Made by a program: the position numbers and the translations under genes
Origin: an uncultured Clostridia bacterium
GTDB taxonomy: Bacteria; Bacillota; Clostridia; Oscillospirales; Ruminococcaceae
Assembly: GCA_947630845.1 (NCBI GenBank)
Contig: CANRJB010000003.1
Coordinates: 62,001-126,000, forward strand
Length of the DNA stretch: 64,000 nucleotides
Direction of reading: 5' to 3'
Notes under the pieces: generated by a model
Told to the model about the DNA's origin: nothing
The model's database searches: none
The model's input: only the letters and a program-made list of their open reading frames with translations
Shown here: positions 27,880 to 36,488 of the stretch, piece by piece
Layout: each line of letters starts with the position of its first letter
How positions within the stretch are numbered: the first letter of the stretch is position 1

Positions 27880-28647
27880 TTATTCGGTCGTAACAGCACC
27901 AGCAGCAGCCTGCTCCGCAGCCTTTTCTGCTGCTGCGATCTGCTCCTCAAGGGAAGGTTCACCTTCTGCTGTCGGTGTTGTCTGTCCAAGCTCAGCCATC
28001 AGACGCTGAAGCTCCGTATCCACTTTGGCATTGTTCTCGATCTGCTCGAAAGTTTCATAATCCTTCGCAACCGATGCGCCTGCCATCTGGGAGAATGCTT
28101 CTGCTTCTGCCTCTTTGCGCATGACCTTTTCTTCCATACGATTGAATTTCTCGAAAGAACTGGACGTGTCGATGCCGCCGATGGACTGTGCCAGAGACTT
28201 CTGGGTATCTGCCATCTGGGAACGGGCAATGAGCATTGCCTGCCGGCTCTTTGCCTCTGCCATCTTTGCCTTCAGGGTCTCCACCTGCGCACGAATGGCT
28301 TCGCTCTGATTGGAGATGGTCTCATGCATCTCTTTGTAGGTCGCAGCCTCTTCATCAGCTTTGACTTTCTGTGCGAGGGCACGCTTTGCAAGATCGGTAT
28401 TGCCGGATGCAAGTGCAGCCTTTGCCTTTGCTTCCCAATCGGCAGATTTTCTCTGGGCATCGTTGAGCTGCTTTGCAGCCATACGTTCGCTGGCAACTGC
28501 CTTGCCGAGAGCCTGTGTGGACTTCTGAAGCTCCTTGTCCATATCCATGATGATCTGCTTTACCATTTTTTCAGGATCCTCCGCACGGTCAATGAGGTCA
28601 TTGACATTTGACTTGAAGATGTCGCTGATTCTGGAAAAAATTCCCAT
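27880..28647 (-). CDS. pspA: PspA/IM30 family membrane stress protein
   Basis: A 255-residue ESCRT-III-like protein that binds and stabilises the cytoplasmic membrane. It opens with the amphipathic membrane helix MGIFSRISDIFKSNVN and continues with the family stretch EDPEKMVKQIIMDMD, then a long alpha-helical coiled coil to about residue 215 and an Ala/Glu-rich tail. No psp regulator (pspF, pspC or liaFSR) is next to it. It has its own promoter and terminator. Confidence 0.95.
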   Translation of the reverse strand: MGIFSRISDIFKSNVNDLIDRAEDPEKMVKQIIMDMDKELQKSTQALGKAVASERMAAKQLNDAQRKSADWEAKAKAALASGNTDLAKRALAQKVKADEEAATYKEMHETISNQSEAIRAQVETLKAKMAEAKSRQAMLIARSQMADTQKSLAQSIGGIDTSSSFEKFNRMEEKVMRKEAEAEAFSQMAGASVAKDYETFEQIENNAKVDTELQRLMAELGQTTPTAEGEPSLEEQIAAAEKAAEQAAAGAVTTE

Positions 28648-28702
28648 ATCGTTTCCTCCGTTCAGATGTACAGTCTATGCTGTACCATCAATGTATATTT
28701 TT

Positions 28703-28731
28703 ATGATACCATATCTTCTGCAAAATGTCAA
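28703..28731 (-). promoter_or_regulatory. pspA promoter
   Basis: TTGACA (28726-28731), a 17-bp spacer and TATCAT (28703-28708) on the minus strand. Confidence 0.82.
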
Positions 28732-28830
28732 GGGTTTTTACAAAAACGTCTGCAAATATAATGTCGTTTCCCAAACAGCAGATGTACTCTTCCGGACAGC
28801 ATCCTGTGAGAGGAAAGTCAACAGAACGTC

Positions 28831-29328
28831 TCACAGCTCAAAGACATTCCGTATGCTGTCATAATGCAGGAAAATGCCCTGCCGTGCAAGCTCCTCGATC
28901 TGTGCCTTGTCCGCAAGCATGAACCCCTGCATTTCCGAAAACTGCGGTCTGACATCTGACTCCTCAAATGCAAGCATGAAGCGGTAAATGTCCACAAAGT
29001 AATTGTCCCCCTCGCTCTCACGCCGGTAACTGAACTGATAGCCGCCCTCTGCGCCTGTCACATCAAGTCCTGTCTCCTCAAACACCTCTCTGCGGACAGC
29101 CTCTTCCGAAGTCTCTCCTGCCATCACGCCGCCGCCGGATACCTCCCACCAGCCTGCTGCCCAGTGCTTGTTCATGGCACGCTGTGTGATGAGAAATTTT
29201 CCGTCCGGACGACAAATCACACCAAGCACCGTCAGGTGATAGTCTCCCGGCTGCATGGTGAAATCATTGCGCTGCATCGTCCTGCCGGTACGCTGCTTGT
29301 TGATGTCATAAATATCCCAGTATTCCAT
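28831..29328 (-). CDS. Nudix hydrolase (isopentenyl-diphosphate isomerase-like / YfcD type)
   Basis: A 165-residue Nudix protein. The box GGGVMAGETSEEAVRREVFEETG is complete with its glycines and glutamates. The N-terminal WDIYDINKQRTGRTMQRND is the pattern of the YfcD/IDI-like subgroup. Such proteins are often misnamed IDI; the cysteine that IDI needs is replaced (IT-QRAMNKHWAAGWW), so a general nucleotide-diphosphate role is more likely. AGGAGG precedes the ATG by 6 nt. It follows the DHHW gene by 99 nt. Confidence 0.9.
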   Translation of the reverse strand: MEYWDIYDINKQRTGRTMQRNDFTMQPGDYHLTVLGVICRPDGKFLITQRAMNKHWAAGWWEVSGGGVMAGETSEEAVRREVFEETGLDVTGAEGGYQFSYRRESEGDNYFVDIYRFMLAFEESDVRPQFSEMQGFMLADKAQIEELARQGIFLHYDSIRNVFEL

Positions 29329-29427
29329 ATTTTCCTCCTGTTATGATTCGTCTCCTGTTCTCTTTTCATACCGTTTCTTTCATTCCGATGGACAAAATCT
29401 ATCAGAATGAAGCCGCTGAAAGCTGCG

Positions 29428-30528
29428 TTAAGGATTTGTATCACACAGCTTTTCCCAGTTTTCCATGCTGCAAAGGAACAGTGCCTGTGTATATTCCGAC
29501 GGGTCGATCTGCACATTGCCGCTCTCTGCCATGTTCAGATTCACAATATGGATCTCGCTGTAATGCTGCAAGAGAAACGTTATCATGCAGTCCCCGAAAT
29601 CGTCCTGATAGAGCAGCAGCTTTTTGCCGTTGTCAAGATTCGTCTTGATGACGAGCTGCTCACATGGCGCACCAAGATAGAACCGATACATATCCTCCGA
29701 TAAAAGTGCCGATTCGCTGTAAATAGAATTTCCTCTGCTCCCTGAAGAACCGTCCGGGTACCATGCCGTCACCTCTGTGATATGTGCGCCCCCTTCATAG
29801 CTGTAGCAGTCAAGCACATCCGACCGGACATTCTCATACAGCGTCCGTTCATAGAGATCGCCCCGGAAATCCGTTGACAGATGCGAGATCACATATCTGT
29901 CATACGGTATGGCAGTAAAGCCCATTTTCTGAATGGCAGACTGGTAAACATAGTATGCGCCGTAGCTTGTCCAGTGCGTATCGGTGCGGTAGTAGATATA
30001 ATTGTCTTTCTGCGACTTCAGGACATTGCATGCATCAATGCAGTGTACACCGTTTACTGCTGCGTCATATACCTCTTGTATCCGGCTCGTCTGTTCGTCA
30101 CTGACCGCATTAGCCGGCAGAAGTGTCCGGTAGATCTCAGATGCCGACGGAACGAGAATCAGGAATGTCGGGATCTGCGTCTTTTCGTAAAAGTCACTGA
30201 CCGGTGCGGCAAGATCTTCTGGTGTAAGTGTATTGTCTGCCGTCAGCTTTTCGAGCAGCATTTCATCCGTGACATAGACATCCCGTATTCTCTTTTCACC
30301 AAGCAGCAGATCTGCCTGACTCTTGACCCGGAACAGCGTGTCATGGAAACCGATATGCTCTGTCAGATAAGTCTCTGTCTGCTCCGCCCATGTTCCGTTG
30401 ATCAGACCGTAGAAGGTCGGCATCGGAAAATCCGAAAGTGAGAATACATGGAACGTTTCGCCAAGCAAGATCAGATAGACCACTGCAATGACCAGTACCG
30501 TCCAGCGGTGCAGATTGTTCTGTTTCAT
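29428..30528 (-). CDS. DHHW / AlgJ-like SGNH-fold protein with altered nucleophile
   Basis: A 366-residue protein with one N-terminal helix (residues 9-25) and an extracytoplasmic domain of the DHHW type, partners of MBOAT acyltransferases in sugar O-acetylation. The motif near residue 183 reads D183-T-H-W186, as expected. The block that normally carries the nucleophile (KDSxxN) reads Q-D309-D310-F-G-D, so serine is replaced by aspartate. Family residues around it are kept (FLLQHYSEIHIVNL). AGGAGGG is 6 nt before the ATG, and the gene follows its MBOAT partner by 10 nt. Activity is therefore uncertain. Confidence 0.85.
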   Translation of the reverse strand: MKQNNLHRWTVLVIAVVYLILLGETFHVFSLSDFPMPTFYGLINGTWAEQTETYLTEHIGFHDTLFRVKSQADLLLGEKRIRDVYVTDEMLLEKLTADNTLTPEDLAAPVSDFYEKTQIPTFLILVPSASEIYRTLLPANAVSDEQTSRIQEVYDAAVNGVHCIDACNVLKSQKDNYIYYRTDTHWTSYGAYYVYQSAIQKMGFTAIPYDRYVISHLSTDFRGDLYERTLYENVRSDVLDCYSYEGGAHITEVTAWYPDGSSGSRGNSIYSESALLSEDMYRFYLGAPCEQLVIKTNLDNGKKLLLYQDDFGDCMITFLLQHYSEIHIVNLNMAESGNVQIDPSEYTQALFLCSMENWEKLCDTNP

Positions 30529-30538
30529 CCTATCCCTC

Positions 30539-31891
30539 CTACAGCCGCAGCCAGAATCCCTGCACCCGGTCGCCGTAAAGCATGGATGCCACACAGAACA
30601 GCATGAGCAGCCCATACAGCACCGGCTGAAAGACATGCAGGATCTTTCCCCATTTTGTGGAATGCAGACGCTCTGTGATGTTGCGGAACAGATCTGTTGC
30701 GATATACATGCCGATCAGCAGCAGAGCAATATAGGAGGTGAAGAAGTACACACCATGTTTGTCGATCAGCCCATTGCCGAATCCCAGCATTGCAGCCCAG
30801 ATGCTGCCGGTCTCTGACAGGGAATCCCCAAAAAACAGCACCCATACGAACTGCATCACGATCCCTGTATAAAGCATACCTGCCACGAAATTTTTCCGGA
30901 ACACTTTTTCCAGTACAAGCTGATCGAGTGTCAGCAGTACCCCGACTGCCAGTCCCCAGAGCAGGAATTGCAGTGTCAGTCCGTACCATGCCCCGATCAG
31001 AATCCACATCAGGATAAGAATTGCATATTTCTGCCATTTTTTATGTCTGCTGCCAAATAGGAAATAACGGAAGTTGGTCTGAAACCAGAGTACCAGCGTG
31101 ATATTCCAGCTCTGCATGAATCCCGTCACGGTCGAACGGAAGAAAGGCTGACTGAAATTTCTCGGAAGCTCCAGACCAAAACATTTGCCCAGTCCTCTTG
31201 CCATCTCCGAGACACCGAGCATCTCAAAATACAGATACAGCGAAAAGGTGATCGTCGTCAGCCATGCCGTCAGCATACTCATGCCATTCGTCTGCCGCAG
31301 TTCCCGGAACACATAGCCGAAAGTATCCGCCAGTACGACCTTCTCCGCCAGTCCACGGATATAGAGTGCCAACCCTTCGCTCAGATGGACAATGGAGCTG
31401 TGATTTCTCCGGATCTGTTCGCTGAATTCCAGATATGTCGTCATCGGTCCCATGTAGAGGATCGGGAAAAAAGACAGATACAGTGCCAGATGCAGCAAGT
31501 TTACAGCCGCAGGATGCCGTCCCCGGTAAACAGCGATCAGATAGCCAAGCCCCTGCAAGGTATAGATCGCAAATCCGAACGGATACAGCAGTGCAGTCGC
31601 CTCTGCATTGCGTACCCAGACCATCGCTGCCGTATGCACCACTGCTGCCGCAGCCAGCACCGCACAGCTCAGCGTCTTTTTTTCACGCCAATGCTCAAGC
31701 AGCAGCCCGATGCCATAGTCAAACAGAATGCATGCCGCAAGGTACAATACCCTCAGCGGACTGCCCCACCCATAAAAGATAAAGCTTGCTGTCAGCAGTG
31801 CCGCCTGCTTGCCCTTGTTCGGCATGAAATAATAGCACAGCAGCAGCACAGGCAGTCCTGCCACCAGAAATGTCAGCGAGGACAGGTTCAT
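30539..31891 (-). CDS. MBOAT family O-acyltransferase homologue with altered histidines
   Basis: A 450-residue multi-pass membrane protein with 10-12 helices and the MBOAT pattern (FFPILYMGPMTTYLEF, LYLYFEMLGVSEMARGLGKCFG). These proteins pass acyl groups across the membrane to a partner that O-acylates a cell-surface polymer. In AlgI and DltB the two signature histidines sit in a WH motif of the FWRRWH block and in WHG. Here the first reads W262-N263 and the second W302-Y303-G304. The ATG is 2 nt after the rnmV stop with AAGGGGGG before it. With the DHHW protein it forms a pair that looks catalytically silent. Confidence 0.87.
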   Translation of the reverse strand: MNLSSLTFLVAGLPVLLLCYYFMPNKGKQAALLTASFIFYGWGSPLRVLYLAACILFDYGIGLLLEHWREKKTLSCAVLAAAAVVHTAAMVWVRNAEATALLYPFGFAIYTLQGLGYLIAVYRGRHPAAVNLLHLALYLSFFPILYMGPMTTYLEFSEQIRRNHSSIVHLSEGLALYIRGLAEKVVLADTFGYVFRELRQTNGMSMLTAWLTTITFSLYLYFEMLGVSEMARGLGKCFGLELPRNFSQPFFRSTVTGFMQSWNITLVLWFQTNFRYFLFGSRHKKWQKYAILILMWILIGAWYGLTLQFLLWGLAVGVLLTLDQLVLEKVFRKNFVAGMLYTGIVMQFVWVLFFGDSLSETGSIWAAMLGFGNGLIDKHGVYFFTSYIALLLIGMYIATDLFRNITERLHSTKWGKILHVFQPVLYGLLMLFCVASMLYGDRVQGFWLRL

Positions 31892-31893
31892 CC

Positions 31894-32478
31894 TCAGCCC
31901 CCCTTCCGGTCGGTCATTTTCAAAAACGCCTCCCTTGTCATCATTGCATTGAGTACCTCAAGCAGACCGCCTGCGGTCAGACCCGATGGCAAGCCAAGCT
32001 CTTTCTGAAGCGCATGACGGCGTTCCGTGCATCCGGGTGTTCCATTCAGTCCTGCCAGATAGAGGTCGGTTTTGGTAATGGGTTCGCCGGACGGCACCTC
32101 TTCTGTCAGTACGCCTGCCTTCCGGAATGCCTCATACAGTATCTCCGCTTCCATTCCCTCCACGCCAAGTTTTCCCTCAGCAGAGGGTTTCTCCTTGCGC
32201 TTTTCCTTACCGAACACATCAGGGATGTAGAGATTGCGTACATCTCCCTCCGGCACTGCGCCTTTCAGGTAATTCCGGATACGAAATCCCGCCCTGTCAG
32301 AGTCCGTCAGGATGAGAATGCCTGTCGTCACAGCATAGTACCGTATCAGCTCCAGAAGCTCTGCATCCTTGAAGATCCGGAAACCGTGTGTCGGAATAAT
32401 GACCGCCTTTACCAGAGAGGAAAGCTTGATCTTATCATATTTTCCCTCAACAATGATTGCCTGACTGATTTGCAGCAT
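31894..32478 (-). CDS. rnmV: ribonuclease M5 (5S rRNA maturation)
   Basis: A 194-residue enzyme with an N-terminal Toprim domain, starting LQISQAIIVEGKYDK (catalytic glutamate) and with LTDSDRAGFRIRNYLK carrying the DxD pair. A C-terminal DUF4093-like part follows (NLYIPDVFGK). It cuts 5S rRNA precursors, usually with help from L18. GGGAGGGG precedes the ATG at 32478; a second ATG at 32496 overlaps holA but has no ribosome site. There is no ksgA next to it, unlike Bacillus. Confidence 0.92.
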   Translation of the reverse strand: MLQISQAIIVEGKYDKIKLSSLVKAVIIPTHGFRIFKDAELLELIRYYAVTTGILILTDSDRAGFRIRNYLKGAVPEGDVRNLYIPDVFGKEKRKEKPSAEGKLGVEGMEAEILYEAFRKAGVLTEEVPSGEPITKTDLYLAGLNGTPGCTERRHALQKELGLPSGLTAGGLLEVLNAMMTREAFLKMTDRKGG

Positions 32479-32492
32479 ACGCCCCTCCCGGT

Positions 32493-33536
32493 TCATCTGC
32501 GGAGCATTTCCACGATGGTCTGCTCAAGCAGCACCCTCTCGTCCACTGCTTCCGAATGCATCTTCTGCTCCGCCCTGCTCAGCAGCAGCAGACAGCGGTC
32601 AATATGCTCCTGTGTTTCCCCTGTGCTGCTGCGGAAGGCATTGTCCACGATAAAAGAAAAGCCGTAGGAAAAATCATGTGCCACATTTTCCGAATTTCTG
32701 CCTGACTGTCTTGCCGCACAGGCTCTTTGCACATCGATCATCGCACCCGAGACTGATGCCATCAGGTATGGCATCTCCACACGCATTCCGAGCAGCTCCT
32801 CCAGCGCACGCATCGCATCCGGTGCTTTGTGGCGCATGACGGCATTGGTCAGCGCATAGACCGTTGTTTCGATCTGCGGCGTGACCATCTCACGTACCAT
32901 CTGCTCTGTGATCTCTCCTCCGTCCGCATAGGCGCAGAGCTTGCCCATCTCCTGTGAGATACGCAATGTCTGCGCACCGCAGAGTTCTGCAAGCAGCACC
33001 GCTGCCGGACTTCCCATGGTACAGCCGCTGTGCTTCGCCATTGCCATGATTCCGGCTGCCGCCTGCACGGGTGTCTTTGGCTCAAAGCAGCATACTGTAC
33101 CATTTTTGGCGATATAGTCGATTATTTTCTTGTTTTTAGGAGTGGGCCGCTTGTTTTTTCCCGTCTTGCCGCCATAAATATCATAACCCGTCACATCAAA
33201 CACCAGCACCGTCTGTGGTGCAACATTTTCCAGAACACCCTGTACTGCCTTCCGGACATCCTCCCTCTGTTTCTCCAGATCGAGGTCGTGGATCCAGATG
33301 CAGTTGTAGTCCGCAAACATCGGGCACAGCTCCGCTTCATCTGCCAGCCGGCTGACATCCAGCTCTCCGCCGTCAAGCTTTGTGATGCTGTCCGGATCGT
33401 CGGCAGATATCTCCTTCAGGAGCAGCTTTATACTATTTTCCACCTGTGCTGTGTCACTGCCGTAGAGGTAGTACAGATTGGAAAAAGCCTTCTTCTTCAA
33501 CTGGTCATTCAGTTTTTTTGCATCAAGTACTGCCAT
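32493..33536 (-). CDS. holA: DNA polymerase III delta subunit
   Basis: A 347-residue clamp-loader subunit that opens the beta clamp. The N-terminal AAA-like domain holds NLYYLYGSDTAQVENSI and the family strand VLVFDVTGYD. The remaining part is helical with the typical ALTNAVMRHKAPDAMRALEELL. The Walker motifs are degenerate, as in all delta subunits. The ATG follows AGGAG by 5 nt and overlaps the end of comEC by 14 nt. comEC-holA is a common order in Firmicutes. Confidence 0.93.
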   Translation of the reverse strand: MAVLDAKKLNDQLKKKAFSNLYYLYGSDTAQVENSIKLLLKEISADDPDSITKLDGGELDVSRLADEAELCPMFADYNCIWIHDLDLEKQREDVRKAVQGVLENVAPQTVLVFDVTGYDIYGGKTGKNKRPTPKNKKIIDYIAKNGTVCCFEPKTPVQAAAGIMAMAKHSGCTMGSPAAVLLAELCGAQTLRISQEMGKLCAYADGGEITEQMVREMVTPQIETTVYALTNAVMRHKAPDAMRALEELLGMRVEMPYLMASVSGAMIDVQRACAARQSGRNSENVAHDFSYGFSFIVDNAFRSSTGETQEHIDRCLLLLSRAEQKMHSEAVDERVLLEQTIVEMLRR

Positions 33537-35574
33537 ACAATCTCCTCACCCGGCATGTGCCGTCATCTGCGATCGTCAGCTCCAGATTATTTTCTCCCAC
33601 ATAAGTATGGGCATCTGCCTGATAGGGACTGTTTTCATCAAGCAGGATGTAAATGCCGCCATCCGGCAGAGTTGTTTTGTTTTTTCCGTAGAGTATCAGG
33701 ATCTCCGGTGTACCCTCCGGAACATGTCCTTCCTTTGCGCAGACGCATGTCTGTCCTGCATATTCGATCCTGACCGTATCCGCTCCCATCGTCAGTCTTG
33801 CGCCATGGAACAGCGTCTGCCGCTCCGCATCCTCTGATATTACGCCGATCTCTTCCGGGCAGATCAGATATTCACGATAGCTTTCTGCACTCTGTTCCGG
33901 TGACTGGTACAGATAAAGCGCACTGACCTCCACAACACCGCTCTCTGTCAGAAATGCATCCGCATAGGCAGGCGAATTTCTGTCCCCGGTCATATCCACT
34001 ATCAGTGCCTCGTTTCCGCAGGTCAGCGCAAGAACACAGTCTTTCCCGTCACCCAGCACACCAATGCGCAGTGCATCCGCAAGGAGCGTCTGTTCTCCCC
34101 CGACATCAAGCACTATGATCGTCAGGGCTGCGAGCAGTGCCCGTGTCACAAGCTTTTTGTCTCTGCTGATGAGACAGCAGGCAAGTGCCAACAGTATCCC
34201 TGCCGCAAGCAGCGGCACAAGGAGACTGCCAGAGGTCGGTGCATGTGTCCATGCCATCCCGGACATGTACTCCGATATGCCTAAGATCAGTCCGTTCAGC
34301 CGATCAGACAGGTACAGAAACAGCAGCGCAGGCTGACTTGCCGCTCCCAACAGGATCGCTGCCATGCCGCACAGCATGGATACCATGCAGACCGGCACGA
34401 GAAAAATATTGCTGAGCGGTGAGATCAGGGACACCTCCCGGAAATACACTGCACTTGCCGGCAATATCGCTGTGAATGTCCAGAATGATACCATAAAACT
34501 CCGCATCAGTTTCTGAAGTGAGCTTTCTTTCCGCATCTCTTTCGTCATATAGGGTGCAAATACCCCGACACCCCATGTTGCCGTACAGGACAGCCAGAAT
34601 GCCGCACTATGGACGACAAACGGATTTTCCAGTCCCAGCAGCAGCACCGCAATGCCAAGAGAATTGAAGGGATCTGCCGTCCGGAACACCAGTCCTGCCC
34701 CCACACGCAGCAGGATCATGATGAAGGCACGCTTTACGGATATCGTCTCTCCTGCGCAGAGTACGAATGTGCCGCAAAATATCACCGTCAGCACAAAGGT
34801 CAGCTTTCTCCCTGCACGCATTCTTTCAAGCAGCCATCCGAGACATACCGCAAGAAAGTCCAGATGCAGCCCCGATACTGCCAGCACATGCCCGATGCCC
34901 ATACGATACAATGCCGTTTTGCTGCTCCGGCTCATTGCAGACTTATCTCCGAACAGCAGCCCGATGAGCAATGCACCGTTTTCCGCATTCATGGATGCAA
35001 GAATGCGCTCTGTCATGTTCATCCGCCAGTGATAGAGTACGCTCCTGACTGTCGGTCTGTCAAGCGGTATGATCTGCCGGATCACGGGGTAATCAAATCT
35101 CAGGAAAATACCCTCTCCCATTCCCGAACGCTTTGCATCATAGAGATAATCCGATGTCAGCAGCTCCGGTGTGCCGGAAAGAGTGACCGTGTCGCCATAG
35201 TCACACTCTGTATCGCAGAACACTTCCACCTTTGCCCGTGTTCCGTCCGGAAAGCTGCCGTTCAGCACACAGGTCGCATAGCCGCCGCTGTAATGTGTCA
35301 GTTCCGTGACCTGTCCGGTGAAGTCCGTTTCCGTTCCTGCAAACGGTAATTGGCACAGATACGTCACATTCTCCGTATGCCAATAGACACAGCACGCCGT
35401 CAGACATGACAGCGTGCCAAGCAGAACATATTTCCAACAGTTTCTGCGCCACATCAGCACTGCACCTGCCACCGCTGTCACACCGCCGCAGACCGGTATC
35501 CATAGCCGAGTACACGATGCGAGTACCAGTCCCAGAAGAAACGGAAATCCGATCCAGAGTGCCGGGCGTTTCAT
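33523..35574 (-). CDS. comEC: competence channel protein ComEC/Rec2 without metal-binding MBL motif
   Basis: A 683-residue integral membrane protein. It has N-terminal helices (residues 5-75), a DUF4131-like OB domain, the competence channel domain (about 215-490) with the typical HVLAVSGLHLDFLAVCLGWLL and KRAFIM motifs, and a C-terminal MBL-like domain (about 500-683). In ComEC the latter normally has LDVGQGDS and LTHxHxDH. Here it reads LGDGKDCVLAL and LYLYQSPEQSAES, with no HxHxDH. The start ATG is coupled to apt (TGATG) and has no clear ribosome site. It probably conducts DNA, with no nuclease activity of its own. Confidence 0.93.
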   Translation of the reverse strand: MKRPALWIGFPFLLGLVLASCTRLWIPVCGGVTAVAGAVLMWRRNCWKYVLLGTLSCLTACCVYWHTENVTYLCQLPFAGTETDFTGQVTELTHYSGGYATCVLNGSFPDGTRAKVEVFCDTECDYGDTVTLSGTPELLTSDYLYDAKRSGMGEGIFLRFDYPVIRQIIPLDRPTVRSVLYHWRMNMTERILASMNAENGALLIGLLFGDKSAMSRSSKTALYRMGIGHVLAVSGLHLDFLAVCLGWLLERMRAGRKLTFVLTVIFCGTFVLCAGETISVKRAFIMILLRVGAGLVFRTADPFNSLGIAVLLLGLENPFVVHSAAFWLSCTATWGVGVFAPYMTKEMRKESSLQKLMRSFMVSFWTFTAILPASAVYFREVSLISPLSNIFLVPVCMVSMLCGMAAILLGAASQPALLFLYLSDRLNGLILGISEYMSGMAWTHAPTSGSLLVPLLAAGILLALACCLISRDKKLVTRALLAALTIIVLDVGGEQTLLADALRIGVLGDGKDCVLALTCGNEALIVDMTGDRNSPAYADAFLTESGVVEVSALYLYQSPEQSAESYREYLICPEEIGVISEDAERQTLFHGARLTMGADTVRIEYAGQTCVCAKEGHVPEGTPEILILYGKNKTTLPDGGIYILLDENSPYQADAHTYVGENNLELTIADDGTCRVRRLYGST

Positions 35575-36116
35575 CAGTCTTTGAAAAAGAGCGGCAATTT
35601 CTCCAGATAAATGATGTCTGTCCGTTCTGCCGCATCGCCCTCCGCAAGCACTGCCGTACAGCCGGCGATCCTGCCGCCTGCCTGCTGCGCCAGCTCCACC
35701 AGCGCACGCAGGGATTCTCCCGTGCTGATGACATCATCCACGATCAGCACACGCTTGCCGATGAGCATATTGTAACTGTCCTCACCGAGGTACAGCATCT
35801 GTTCTTCGGCTGTGGTAATGGACTTCACTTTGACGCAGACAACATCCTTCATGTAGATCTTGACAGATTTCCGGGCTACCACATAAGGCTTGCCGCATTG
35901 TCTTGCCATCTCGTAGGCAAGCGGAATGCCCTTGCACTCCGCCGTCAGGATCACATCAAAGTCCGGGCATTTTCCGAGCAGAGCCTTTGCGCTTGCAATG
36001 GTGATCTCCACGTCCGAAAACATGATGAACGCTGCAATGTCCAGCTTTTCACTCACAGGGAATTTCTCCAGTTTTCTTGTCAGTCCTGCGATCTGCATTT
36101 CATAGTATTCAGCCAT
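35574..36116 (-). CDS. apt: adenine phosphoribosyltransferase family protein
   Basis: A 180-residue type I phosphoribosyltransferase. The PRPP-binding motif VLIVDDVISTGES is near residue 130 and the substrate part TAECKGIPLAYEMAR near residue 60. It matches Apt in length and order, salvaging adenine to AMP, but xanthine or other purine specificity cannot be excluded. AGGAGG precedes the ATG at 36116 by 9 nt. It lies between a HIT hydrolase and comEC, overlapping comEC by 1 nt. Confidence 0.88.
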   Translation of the reverse strand: MAEYYEMQIAGLTRKLEKFPVSEKLDIAAFIMFSDVEITIASAKALLGKCPDFDVILTAECKGIPLAYEMARQCGKPYVVARKSVKIYMKDVVCVKVKSITTAEEQMLYLGEDSYNMLIGKRVLIVDDVISTGESLRALVELAQQAGGRIAGCTAVLAEGDAAERTDIIYLEKLPLFFKD

Positions 36117-36132
36117 CTCCGGGACCTCCTTT

Positions 36133-36477
36133 TCAGCCAAGCGATTGTTCGCCCCAGCCCATCTTTTTTCCTGCCAGAAGGTGGAAATGCAGATGCATCA
36201 CGCTCTGTCCGGCATCCTCGCCGCAGTTGTTGATGACACGGTAGCTTTCGATGTTCTCATCGGCTGCCACTTTTGCGATGGACTCAAAGATTTTTGCAAC
36301 ACTTCCGGAATTTTCTGCTGTGATTTTCTTAGCACAGCAGATATGTTCCTTCGGGACAAACAGATAGTGTACCGGTGCGATCGGCTGGATGTCCTTGAAC
36401 GCATAGACAAATTCGTCCTCATATACCTTGGCAGAGGGGATCTCCCCTGCGATGATCTTACAGAATAAGCAATCCAT
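36133..36477 (-). CDS. HIT family nucleotide hydrolase/transferase
   Basis: A 114-residue HIT protein. MDCLFCKIIAGEIPS is the usual start with a zinc-binding CxxC, and the catalytic histidine triad is HLHFHLLAG after QSVM. Bacterial relatives (HinT-like) hydrolyse AMP-lysine and other phosphoramidates. The ATG at 36477 is 7 nt from AAGGAG; an ATG 6 nt earlier is too close to it. It lies 11 nt after alaS. An Ap4A-related role links loosely with the Nudix proteins. Confidence 0.93.
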   Translation of the reverse strand: MDCLFCKIIAGEIPSAKVYEDEFVYAFKDIQPIAPVHYLFVPKEHICCAKKITAENSGSVAKIFESIAKVAADENIESYRVINNCGEDAGQSVMHLHFHLLAGKKMGWGEQSLG

Positions 36478-36488
36478 ATCCATTCTCC

